64,000 bases of DNA from positions 861,628-925,627 of the forward strand of contig NZ_LMEI01000009.1 of the NCBI RefSeq assembly GCF_001426585.1, given 5' to 3'. Made by a program: the position numbers and the translations under genes. Origin of the DNA: Streptomyces sp. Root431. Its GTDB lineage: Bacteria > Actinomycetota > Actinomycetes > Streptomycetales > Streptomycetaceae. Under the pieces are notes generated by a model. That model searched no databases and was not told the origin of the DNA. It worked only from the letters and a program-made list of their open reading frames with translations. The stretch's first letter is position 1; each line of letters starts with the position of its first letter. Shown in pieces: positions 7,127 through 14,610 of this stretch.

Positions 7127-8416
7127 ATGTCCCGTTCACGACGCGATCCCGCACGCACGCCGCTGCGCGCCCCCCATCCCGTATCCACCCTGCTGCGCGC
7201 GCCCCGCTCCGTACCCGCCGCGCTGCGCGGCCGGCCGCTCGCCGCCGCCCTCCTCACGGCGGCCGCCGCCCTCACCGCCGTACCGGCCCTTGCCCCCGCC
7301 GCGACCGCCAACGAAGGGAACCCGACCGTACTGAGCTGGGGCGCGGGCCGCACCGGCCAGCTCGGCAACGGCACCCTGACCGACAGCCTCAGCCCGTCCT
7401 CCGTCACCAGCCTCTTCCGCGGCGACGTCGACCAGGTCTCGGCGGGCGGCACCTCCTCGTCCGACTCCTTCGTCCTCGCCCGGACGGACAAGACGGTCAA
7501 GTCCTGGGGCCACAACTCCTCGGGCCAGCTCGGCAACGGCGGCAACAGCAACCAGGCCGTGCCCACCACCGTCCCCCGCCTCGACAACATCGAGGACATC
7601 GCGGCCGGCGGACAGCACGCCCTCGCCCTCAACAGCTCCGGCCAGGTCTTCTCCTGGGGGGACAACTCCTACGGCCAGCTCGGCAACAACCGCACGGGCG
7701 ACAGCCGGACCGTCCCCGACCGCGTCCAGGGCATGCCCAGGGTCAAGCAGATCTCGGCCGGCTGCGACTTCAGCCTCGCCCTCCTGGAGAACGGCAAGGT
7801 GTACGCCTGGGGCCGCGGCATCCACGGCCAGCTCGGCACCGGCAACCGCGCCACCAGCTCCGTACCCCGGCAGGTGGTGGGCCTGGAGAACATCGCGCAG
7901 ATCGACGCCGGCTGCCACCACGCCCTCGCGCTGACCGCCGACGACACGGTCAAGGCCTGGGGCTACAACCTCTACGGCCAGCTCGGCAACTCCTCCACCA
8001 AGTCCTCGACCCTCCCCGTCGACGTCGACTGGATCGAGGGGGTCTCCGACATCGAGGCGGGCGCCCACCACAACTACGTGAAGACGAGCGACAGCCACGT
8101 CTGGGGCTGGGGCAACAACCAGTACGGCCAGCTCCTGGAGTCCGACGAGGCCTTCGACGCCAACGTCTCCCGCACCAACCGCACGGCCCCCGTCGAGATC
8201 CCGCGCCTGCAAGGAGTCCAGCACCTCGCGGCCGGCGCCCGGCACGGCGTCGCGGTCACCGCGGACGACGTCTTCACCTGGGGCCACAACGGCGAGGGCC
8301 AGCTCGGCAACGGCACGACGGTCTCGCGGTACGAGTCGGTGAAGATCCTCAACCAGGGCTCGGCGATCAAGGCGGTGGCCGTCTCCCTGGGCGGCAACAC
8401 GACGTACGCGTACTGA
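7127..8416 (+). CDS. Secreted RCC1-type seven-bladed beta-propeller protein 1
   Basis: A 429-residue protein. The ATG at 7127 has SD AAGGAGAG; the reading frame extends upstream to 6893 but that part lacks an SD and protein-like composition. The signal peptide covers residues 1 to about 60, with a long Arg-rich n-region and cleavage near APAATA. The mature part holds seven RCC1 repeats of about 50 residues, each ending in the W-G-x-N-x-x-G-Q-L-G-N-G signature (GWGNNQYGQLLES is the most diverged). RCC1 propellers are protein-binding platforms; nothing suggests nucleotide exchange in an exported bacterial copy. It ends TTYAY, a C-terminal Y/F-A-Y shared with the next two proteins. First gene of a three-gene operon. 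Confidence 0.88.
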   Translation: MSRSRRDPARTPLRAPHPVSTLLRAPRSVPAALRGRPLAAALLTAAAALTAVPALAPAATANEGNPTVLSWGAGRTGQLGNGTLTDSLSPSSVTSLFRGDVDQVSAGGTSSSDSFVLARTDKTVKSWGHNSSGQLGNGGNSNQAVPTTVPRLDNIEDIAAGGQHALALNSSGQVFSWGDNSYGQLGNNRTGDSRTVPDRVQGMPRVKQISAGCDFSLALLENGKVYAWGRGIHGQLGTGNRATSSVPRQVVGLENIAQIDAGCHHALALTADDTVKAWGYNLYGQLGNSSTKSSTLPVDVDWIEGVSDIEAGAHHNYVKTSDSHVWGWGNNQYGQLLESDEAFDANVSRTNRTAPVEIPRLQGVQHLAAGARHGVAVTADDVFTWGHNGEGQLGNGTTVSRYESVKILNQGSAIKAVAVSLGGNTTYAY

Positions 8417-8429
8417 GCGGGGTGCTCCC

Positions 8430-9596
8430 ATGACGTACCCGTACGTACGGGCTGTCGCCGCCGCCCTCGTGCTCCTCGCCCTCGCCGGGCCCGCCCCGGC
8501 CCACGCCGAAACCCGGGACCCATGGGTGCGCGCCTGGGGCGCGAGCGGCTCCGGGCAGCTCGGCAACGGCTCCGTCCTCCCCCAGCAGACCCGGGCGGAC
8601 GTCCGGAGTCTGGCCCGCGCCGACGTGCGCGAACTCGCCGCCGGGGGTGGCAACGACGGCAACGCCTTCGTGGTCGCCCTGCTGCACGACGGCACCGTCG
8701 AGTCGTGGGGCGGGAACAGCAACGGCCAGCTGGGCGACGGCAACGCCTCCGGCGGCAGCCGGCCGTTCCCTGCCGCCGTCGCCGGTCTCTCCCAGGTCTC
8801 CCAAGTCGCCGCCGGGGCCCATTTCGCCTACGCCGTGCGCGGTGGACGGGTCCTCGCCTGGGGCGCCAACGACTTCGGGCAGCACGGCAGCGGCACCGCG
8901 GACCCCAGCTCCCGCCCCGTCGCCGTCCAGAGCCTGACCAAGGTGAAGGACATCGCCGCCGGCTGCTACCACGCGGTCGCCCTGCGCGAGGACGGCACGG
9001 TCTGGACCTGGGGCCGGAACGCCTCCGGCCAGCTCGGCATCGGCTCCACGGCCGACCAGAACACGCCGAAACGGGTACCCGGTCTCACTGACGTCGTGGA
9101 GGTCGCCGCCGGCTGCCACCACTCGCTCGTCCGTACGGCCGACGGCACCGTCAAGGCCTGGGGCTACAACACCGACGGACAGTTGGGCAACGACAGCACC
9201 GAGCGCAGTCCGGCGCCCGTCGACGTCCTGCACCTGGCGGAGGCCGCCCGGATCTTCTCCGGCGCCTACGCCTCCTTCGCCGTCCTCGCCGACGGACAGG
9301 TACGCGCCTGGGGCTTCAACGGCCAGGGCCAGCTCGGCGACGGCAGCACCGTCAGCCGGACCACCCCGGTGCCCGTCCCCGGTCTCGCCGGCATCACCGA
9401 CCTGGCCTGCGGCTGGCGCCACACCCTCGCCGTCCTCGCCGACGGCTCCGTCCTTGCCTGGGGCGACAACTCCTCCGGTCAGCTCGGTGACGGCACCACG
9501 ACCGACTCCCTCACCCCGGTCACCGCCCTGCCCCCGGGCAGCGGCACGACCCGCGTCGCGGCCTCCACCGCCTGGAAGTCCAGCTACGCCTACTGA
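8430..9596 (+). CDS. Secreted RCC1-type seven-bladed beta-propeller protein 2
   Basis: A 388-residue exported propeller, 13 bp after gene 1. The signal peptide covers residues 1-26 (LLALAGPAPAHA), and the mature part opens DPWVRAWGASGSGQLGNGS. Seven RCC1 repeats are visible: SWGGNSNGQLGDG, AWGANDFGQHGSG (QHG instead of QLG), TWGRNASGQLGIG, AWGYNTDGQLGND, AWGFNGQGQLGDG and AWGDNSSGQLGDG follow the opening one. It ends SSYAY. Repeats 4 and 5 carry the conserved AAGC(Y/H)H loop (VAAGCHHSLV). It is a close paralogue of gene 3, sharing the DPWVRAWG start, VLxQQT and VREL segments, so a local tandem duplication is likely. Ligand unknown. Confidence 0.88.
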   Translation: MTYPYVRAVAAALVLLALAGPAPAHAETRDPWVRAWGASGSGQLGNGSVLPQQTRADVRSLARADVRELAAGGGNDGNAFVVALLHDGTVESWGGNSNGQLGDGNASGGSRPFPAAVAGLSQVSQVAAGAHFAYAVRGGRVLAWGANDFGQHGSGTADPSSRPVAVQSLTKVKDIAAGCYHAVALREDGTVWTWGRNASGQLGIGSTADQNTPKRVPGLTDVVEVAAGCHHSLVRTADGTVKAWGYNTDGQLGNDSTERSPAPVDVLHLAEAARIFSGAYASFAVLADGQVRAWGFNGQGQLGDGSTVSRTTPVPVPGLAGITDLACGWRHTLAVLADGSVLAWGDNSSGQLGDGTTTDSLTPVTALPPGSGTTRVAASTAWKSSYAY

Positions 9597-9615
9597 ACCC
9601 CGAAAGGTCCCACCC

Positions 9616-10827
9616 ATGTCCCCGTCCCGACGCATCACTCGCACCACCCTCCTCACCGCCCTCGCGGCGCTCACCACCCTCGCCGCCCCCTCCCTCTCCG
9701 CCCACGCCGCCGCAGGCACCGACCCCTGGGTCCGCGCCTGGGGCGAGAACGCCCAGGGCCAGCTCGGCAACGGCAGCGTCCTCGCCCAGCAGACGCCCGC
9801 CGCCGTCACCGGCATCACCCGCGACGACGTCCGCGAGCTCTCCGGGGGCGGTGGCGGCGCCGCCGCGGCCGCCAACCCCTTCGCCGTCGCCCTCCTCAAG
9901 GACGGCACCGTCAAGAGCTGGGGTGCCAACACCACCGGCCAGCTCGGCAACGGCACCACGACCGCCCAGAGCTTCCCGGCCACCGTCGCGGGTCTCTCGG
10001 GGGTGAGCGAGGTCTCCGCCGGCCTCAACCACGTCCTCGCCGTCAAGGGCGGCCGGGTCCTCGCCTGGGGCAGCAACGCCTCGAAGCAGCTGGGCACCGG
10101 CCAGGACACCACCAACCCGTACCGGACGCCGATCCCCGTACAGAGCCTGGACCAGGTGAAGGACGTCGGCGCGGGCTGCGACTTCAGCGTGGCACTGCGC
10201 CAGGACGGCACCGTCTGGACCTGGGGCAAGGGCGACAACGGGCGGCTCGGCACGGGCAACAACACCACGCGCGAGACCCCGCAGAAGGTCCCGGACCTGA
10301 TCGACGTCGAGTCCGTATCGGTGGGCTGCGAGCACGTGATCGCCCTCACCGCCGACGGCACGGTGAAGGCCTGGGGCAAGGGCGCGGAGGGCCAGCTCGG
10401 CAACGACTCCACCACCGACAGCAACACACCGGTGGACGTCGCCTACCTCGACGCCGTGGCCCGGATCTTCGCCACCTCGGCGTCCGCCTTCGCCGTCCTC
10501 GACGACGGCAGCCTGGCCGGCTGGGGCAAGAACACCGACCGGCAGCTCGGCGACGGCACGAACGCCAACCGCACCACCCCCGTCGTCCTGGACAACCTCA
10601 CGGGCGTGCAGGACATCGCGGGCGGCGCCGACTTCACCCTGGCCGCGCTCGACGACGGCTCTGTGATCGGCTGGGGCGCCAACGCGGTCGCCCAGCTGGG
10701 CGACGGCTCCACGACCGCGCCCACCGCCAGCACCGCTCCCCCCGGGACCACCGTCGCCCTCCCGCCGGGCAGCGGCATCACCCACGTCACGACGACGAAG
10801 ACCGGCAAGTCGGGCTTCGCCTACTGA
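9616..10827 (+). CDS. Secreted RCC1-type seven-bladed beta-propeller protein 3
   Basis: A 403-residue exported propeller. The ATG at 9616 lies 19 bp after gene 2, with SD AAAGG; the frame is open further upstream inside gene 2 but that part is not used. The signal peptide covers residues 1-35 (ending LSAHAAA), and the mature start is DPWVRAWGENAQGQLGNGS as in gene 2. Seven repeats are present, several diverged at the G-Q-L-G core (SNASKQLG, KGDNGRLG, NTDRQLG, NAVAQLG). It has a Gly/Ala-rich loop, GGGGGAAAAANPF, between blades 1 and 2. It ends SGFAY. It is last in the operon and followed by a strong terminator. The function is unknown; a role as an extracellular binding scaffold is an inference. 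Confidence 0.88.
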   Translation: MSPSRRITRTTLLTALAALTTLAAPSLSAHAAAGTDPWVRAWGENAQGQLGNGSVLAQQTPAAVTGITRDDVRELSGGGGGAAAAANPFAVALLKDGTVKSWGANTTGQLGNGTTTAQSFPATVAGLSGVSEVSAGLNHVLAVKGGRVLAWGSNASKQLGTGQDTTNPYRTPIPVQSLDQVKDVGAGCDFSVALRQDGTVWTWGKGDNGRLGTGNNTTRETPQKVPDLIDVESVSVGCEHVIALTADGTVKAWGKGAEGQLGNDSTTDSNTPVDVAYLDAVARIFATSASAFAVLDDGSLAGWGKNTDRQLGDGTNANRTTPVVLDNLTGVQDIAGGADFTLAALDDGSVIGWGANAVAQLGDGSTTAPTASTAPPGTTVALPPGSGITHVTTTKTGKSGFAY

Positions 10828-10850
10828 CACCGGCCGGAGGCCGATCCGGC

Positions 10851-10884
10851 TTCGCGCGGGGGCCCTCGCCGGCCCCCGCGCGAA
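10851..10884 (+). terminator. Terminator of the RCC1 operon
   Basis: A perfect 14-bp stem TTCGCGCGGGGGCC (10851-10864) with a 6-nt loop and its complement (10871-10884), 23 bp past the stop of RCC1 gene 3. It has no U-tract. Confidence 0.8.
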
Positions 10885-10941
10885 TGCCTCACACCCGCCG
10901 TCCCTGGCCAGCGGCGGCGGTGAGCTGGCAGGATCGCCCCC

Positions 10942-11940
10942 ATGCTCGCCTCGCTCTCCCGTGCCGCCCGCCGCCGCCTCCTGGCGCTCTCGGCCGCGCT
11001 GCTCGCGGTGTGCGGGGTGCTCGTGTGGTGGCTGGTTCCCTTCGGCTCACCCGTCCCGAGCGGCTCGGTCACCTTCAGTACGGGTGTGCCCACCGGCGTC
11101 TACCAGCGGTACGGAAAGCTCCTCAAGGAGGCCCTCGCCGAGGACCTCCCGGAGGTGTCGATAGAGCTCACGGACAGTGAGGGATCCCAGCAGAACCTGG
11201 CCCGCGTGGCCTCGGGCGAAGCGGACTTCACCATCGCGACGGCCGACGCCGTGGCCCAGTACCAGCGCGAGCGCAAGCCGGGCTTCGAGCGGCTGCGCGG
11301 CTGCGCCCGGCTGTACGACGACTACGTCCAGCTCGTCGTACGGAAGGGCTCGTCGCTCCGGAAGGTGCGGGACCTGCGCGGGCTCCGGGTCGGCGTCGGC
11401 CAGCCGGGGTCCGGCGTGCGGCTGATCGCCGACCGGGTCCTCGCGGCGGCCGGCCTCGCGCCCGTACGGGACGTCGAAGCGGTCTCCGCGGGTATCAACA
11501 CGATGCCGGGCCGCCTGGAGAGCGGCGACCTCGACGCCTTCTTCTGGTCGGGCGGGCTGCCCACCGAGGCCGTGCAGAAGCTGTCCGATCGCTTCGAGGT
11601 CCGCCTGATCCCCCTGGACGCCACCCTCGTCGACCGGCTGCACGACGTCGGCGACTCGACCCGCCACTACCGGTCGGCGGTGATCCCGGCCGACGCGTAC
11701 GCGAAGGCACAGGACGGCCAGCGGGTCGACACACTGGCCGTGGCGAACCTCCTGGTCACGACGGCCGAGGCCGATCCGGACCTGGTCGAGGGCTTCACCC
11801 GTACGGTGATCAGGAGCCGTGACGTGATCGGCAGCCAGGTCCACCCGGCCCAGCTGGTGGACCTGCGCACGGCCGTCTACACGGAACCCCTGCCCCTCCA
11901 CGAGGGCGCCCGCCGGTACTACCGGTCGGTGAAGCCGTGA
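10942..11940 (+). CDS. TAXI-family TRAP transporter solute-binding protein (orphan)
   Basis: A 332-residue membrane-anchored or exported binding protein. Helix 1 (about residues 13-33) is an uncleaved-looking signal anchor. Then comes TFSTGVPTGVYQRYGKLL, the TAXI signature region, with SEGSQQNLARVASGEADFTIATADA and GQPGSGVRLIADRVLAAAG. TAXI proteins capture small acids such as glutamate or 2-oxoglutarate for TRAP permeases. No TRAP permease gene is visible here, so this one may act as a sensor partner instead. It is convergent with the adjacent sensor kinase gluK. Just upstream, GGCAGGATCGCCCCC before the ATG fits a -10 box (CAGGAT) of a leaderless promoter. Confidence 0.85.
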   Translation: MLASLSRAARRRLLALSAALLAVCGVLVWWLVPFGSPVPSGSVTFSTGVPTGVYQRYGKLLKEALAEDLPEVSIELTDSEGSQQNLARVASGEADFTIATADAVAQYQRERKPGFERLRGCARLYDDYVQLVVRKGSSLRKVRDLRGLRVGVGQPGSGVRLIADRVLAAAGLAPVRDVEAVSAGINTMPGRLESGDLDAFFWSGGLPTEAVQKLSDRFEVRLIPLDATLVDRLHDVGDSTRHYRSAVIPADAYAKAQDGQRVDTLAVANLLVTTAEADPDLVEGFTRTVIRSRDVIGSQVHPAQLVDLRTAVYTEPLPLHEGARRYYRSVKP

Positions 11941-11956
11941 GGACCCTCCGGCCATA

Positions 11957-12165
11957 GCGCCCGGTCAGACCGCCGGTCCGGGGCCCGGTGAGACCGCCGG
12001 CCCAGCCAGGTGGGGAGACCGCCGGCCCAGCCGAGCGGTGAGAACGCCGGCCTGGCGCTGTTGCAGCCCTGAGCCCCCGCCGGCCTGCGGCCCATCAAGG
12101 CCGCCGCCCCACCGCTCCCGCCGGTAAGACCGCCGCCCTAGCGCCTGGTGAGCCCGCTGCCCTGC
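11957..12165. repeat. Six imperfect ~26-bp repeats at the 3' end of gluK
   Basis: Copies of a GC-rich unit with core GGTGAGACCGCCGGCCC begin near 11962, 11987, 12013, 12037, 12122 and 12147. Spacing is about 25-27 bp, with a diverged stretch between copies 4 and 5. The last two copies overlap the end of the gluK coding region, including its TAG stop at 12140-12138. The array fills the gap between the convergent TAXI and gluK genes. It may serve as a terminator region or be a decaying minisatellite. Confidence 0.75.
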
Positions 12166-13571
12166 CCGTGACGCCCCGCCGGAGCGTGCCGGGGGACGCT
12201 GACCGTCACCCGCAGGCCGTGCGGCTCGTTCGGGGCGAACGCGATGCCGCCGCCGCCCGCCGTCAGCAGGACGCGCGTGATGGAGAGACCGAGCCCCGAG
12301 CCCTTGATGTTCTGGTGCCGGCCGGAGCGCCAGAAACGGTCGCCGACGCGGCCGAGCTCGTCCTCGGTGAGGCCGGGTCCCTGGTCGGCCACGACGACGT
12401 CGACGCTCTCGCCGCCCTGGGGCATCGAGACGGAGACCGTGACCTCCTCCCCGGCCGGGGTGAACTTCAGCGCGTTGTCGATCACCGCGTCGAGGGCGCT
12501 GGAGAGGGCCACCGGGTCGGCCCACCCCGTGACCGCCCCGCACTCCCCGGTCAGCAGGACGCCCTTGTCGTCGGCGAGCGGCCGCCAGGCCGCGACCCGC
12601 TCCGCCGCGAGCGCGCCGACGTCGGTGAGCCGCAGCTCGGCCGCCATGTGCTCGGCGAGGGCCAGGTCGAGGAGGTCGTCGAGGACCTGCGAGAGGCGCT
12701 TGCCCTCGGTCCGGACGGAGGCGATCTCCTCGTTCCCCTCGGGGAGCTCCATGGCGAGCAGCTCGATCCTCAGGAGCAGCGCGGCCAGCGGGTTGCGCAA
12801 CTGGTGGGAGGCGTCGGCGACGAAGGCCCGCTGCTGTTCGAGCGCGTCCTCGACGTTGTCGGCCATCTCGTTGAACGAGAGCGCCAGGCGCCGCAGTTCG
12901 GGCGGGCCGCCGGTCGCGGCGACCCGGGAGTTCATGCGCCCGGTGGCGATGTCGTGGGTGACGGAGTCGAGGACGCGGACCGGCCGCAGGACCCAGCCGG
13001 TGAGCCGGAAGGCGGCGCCGATGGCGACCAGCATCGCCGCGGCCTCGCCCGCGAAGATCAGCAGCCAGCCGCGCAGGATGCGGGAACGGAGCTGCCCGGT
13101 GGGCGAGTCGGTGACGACGACGGCGACGACGTCCCCGTCCCGGACGACCGGGGAGGCGATGGTGAGCCGCGCGTCGCCCTGCCAGGGCCAGACCTGGGGC
13201 GGGTTGTGGCTGCGGCGCCCGAGCAGCGCCTCCCGGAAGGCGCGGCGGCCCTCCCCCTCGTACGGGACGACCCAGTCCTCGGGGGCGGCGGCCATGGCAC
13301 GGTTGTTGCGGTAGAAGATGCCGGCACGGATGTCGTACACGTCGTGGTAGCTGGCGAGCTCGCCGTTGAGGGTGGTGCGCCGCTCGTCGGTGCCCGGGCT
13401 ACTCTCGCTGACGAACTGGGCGAGGGCGGCGAAGCGCGCGGCGTCGTCGAGCCGGTCGACGACGACCCGCTGCTGTTCGGAGGCGGCGACGCTGGCGGCG
13501 AGCGGGAAGCCGAGGGCGAGCAGGACCCCGGCCATCAGGATGATGAGCAGCGGGAGGAGTCGGGTGCGCAC
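12138..13571 (-). CDS. gluK: Sensor histidine kinase, GluK of the glutamate-sensing GluR-GluK pair
   Basis: A 477-residue EnvZ/CpxA-type sensor kinase. TM1 covers about residues 5-28; an extracytoplasmic sensor domain, 29-163; TM2, about 165-188; HAMP, about 190-243. The H-box FVADASHQLRNPL has His256. The HATPase domain shows DNALKFTP (N-box), VADQGPGL (G1) and GSGLGLSITR (G2). It starts 18 bp after the gluR stop. In S. coelicolor the pair next to gluABCD is GluR-GluK, which senses extracellular glutamate and controls its uptake; the same gene arrangement here supports that name. The C-terminus ends in a repeat region, so the last residues may be poorly conserved. Confidence 0.82.
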   Translation of the reverse strand: MRTRLLPLLIILMAGVLLALGFPLAASVAASEQQRVVVDRLDDAARFAALAQFVSESSPGTDERRTTLNGELASYHDVYDIRAGIFYRNNRAMAAAPEDWVVPYEGEGRRAFREALLGRRSHNPPQVWPWQGDARLTIASPVVRDGDVVAVVVTDSPTGQLRSRILRGWLLIFAGEAAAMLVAIGAAFRLTGWVLRPVRVLDSVTHDIATGRMNSRVAATGGPPELRRLALSFNEMADNVEDALEQQRAFVADASHQLRNPLAALLLRIELLAMELPEGNEEIASVRTEGKRLSQVLDDLLDLALAEHMAAELRLTDVGALAAERVAAWRPLADDKGVLLTGECGAVTGWADPVALSSALDAVIDNALKFTPAGEEVTVSVSMPQGGESVDVVVADQGPGLTEDELGRVGDRFWRSGRHQNIKGSGLGLSITRVLLTAGGGGIAFAPNEPHGLRVTVSVPRHAPAGRHGQGSGLTRR

Positions 13572-13589
13572 GGGTGAGCCGGCCGGGGG

Positions 13590-14306
13590 TTACGCGGCGG
13601 GGGCGACCAGGCGGTAGCCGACGCCCCGCACGGTCTCGATCAGGGCGGGCATCCGCAGCTTGGAGCGCAGGGAGGCGACGTGCACCTCCAGGGTGCGGCC
13701 GGTCCCCTCCCAACTGGTGCGCCAGACCTCGCTGATGATCTGTTCGCGGCGGAAGACGACCCCGGGGCGCTGGGCGAGGAGCGCGAGCAGGTCGAACTCC
13801 TTGCGGGTCAGGGGCACGGCCTCGCCGTCGACGCTGACCCGGCGGGTGGGCAGCTCGATGGTGACGGTGCCGAGCCGCAGCAGGGTTCCGTCGGCGGCTC
13901 CGTCGGCGCCCGCGGCCGTCTCCTCGGTCCCGGCGTTGCGCCGGCTGACGGCGTGGATGCGGGCGAGGAGTTCGCCGGTGTCGTAGGGCTTGACGACGTA
14001 GTCGTCGGCGCCGAGGTTGAGGCCGTGGATCCGGGAGCGTACGTCCCCCCGGGCCGTCACCATGATCACCGGGGTGGCGGTGAGCTTCCGGATGCGGCCG
14101 CAGACCTGGTAGCCGTCCTGGTCGGGGAGGCCGAGGTCGAGCAGGATCACCCCGTACGAGGGCCGCTCGCCCTGTGCGGTGGGCAGGACGGCCTGGAGCG
14201 CCTCCTCGCCGTTGCGGGCGTGGGTGACGGTGAAGCCGTGCCGGGCCAGGATGGCGGAGAGGGCGGCGGCGACGTGGTCGTCGTCCTCCACGAGCAGCAG
14301 TCGCAT
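13590..14306 (-). CDS. gluR: OmpR-type response regulator GluR
   Basis: A 238-residue response regulator. The start ATG 14306-14304 has SD ACGGAGGAGG; a TTG 24 bp upstream is in frame but less likely. The receiver domain (MRLLLVEDDDH, phospho-acceptor Asp57 in VILLDLGLPD, Lys in VVKPYDTGEL) is followed by an Ala/Gly-rich linker (about residues 128-142) and a winged-helix DNA-binding domain (LTRKEFDLLALLAQRPGVVFRREQII, then WEGTGRTLEVHVASLRSKL). It forms a two-component system with the kinase 18 bp downstream and is divergent from gluA. Known GluR controls gluABCD, so the intervening 304 bp should contain its binding site. Confidence 0.85.
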   Translation of the reverse strand: MRLLLVEDDDHVAAALSAILARHGFTVTHARNGEEALQAVLPTAQGERPSYGVILLDLGLPDQDGYQVCGRIRKLTATPVIMVTARGDVRSRIHGLNLGADDYVVKPYDTGELLARIHAVSRRNAGTEETAAGADGAADGTLLRLGTVTIELPTRRVSVDGEAVPLTRKEFDLLALLAQRPGVVFRREQIISEVWRTSWEGTGRTLEVHVASLRSKLRMPALIETVRGVGYRLVAPAA

Positions 14307-14380
14307 GCGTACCTCCTCCGTGATCTTCAATCCGTGATCTTCATCCGCGATCTACGTTGTGCGCCGCGGCGGCTCTCTGT

Positions 14381-14398
14381 GTACCAGGTAGTACCAGG
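14381..14398. promoter_or_regulatory. Candidate GluR direct-repeat binding site
   Basis: GTACCAGG occurs twice with an exact 10-bp period (14381-14388, 14391-14398). OmpR-family regulators typically bind two direct repeats about one helical turn apart. The location between gluR and gluA fits, but this is inference only. Confidence 0.45.
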
Positions 14399-14404
14399 GC
14401 ATGA

Positions 14405-14421
14405 ACGCCGATCATCGGCGT
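14405..14421. promoter_or_regulatory. Perfect 17-bp palindrome in the gluR-gluA gap
   Basis: ACGCCGATCATCGGCGT is a perfect 8-1-8 inverted repeat. It begins 6 bp after the direct repeat GTACCAGG pair. It could be an operator for a dimeric regulator or an RNA hairpin in the gluA leader. Confidence 0.5.
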
Positions 14422-14610
14422 CACAGTCAAGTCTCCCCCTGTTACACCGACGTTTCTGTTATCCACCCGGTACGCCCAGGGCGTCGCGTTCACGCAGTGT
14501 GTCCGTTTGCGACCGGATCGTTATCCTCAATTTCCGCTCAGATGTGATGACGGTCGTCTCATCGGGTCTCTAGTGTCCTCCCCAACCGAGCAGGACGGAG
14601 CAAGAGGCCC

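Larger units (their letters stand above)
14307..14610. promoter_or_regulatory. gluR-gluA divergent regulatory region
   Basis: This 304-bp non-coding gap contains three structured elements. Direct repeats CCGTGATCTTCA lie at 14318-14329 and 14332-14343, with a diverged third copy at 14345-14354. A direct repeat GTACCAGG lies at 14381-14388 and 14391-14398. A perfect palindrome lies at 14405-14421. The gluA-proximal part (14500-14550, GGATCGTTATCCTCAATTTCC) is AT-richer and a likely promoter zone; I could not fix a -35/-10 pair. Confidence 0.6.

Noticed and set aside
3454..10827. Secreted-protein region as a mobile element or prophage fragment
   Set aside because: No integrase, transposase, direct-repeat ends or tRNA junction is visible, and codon use matches the neighbours.
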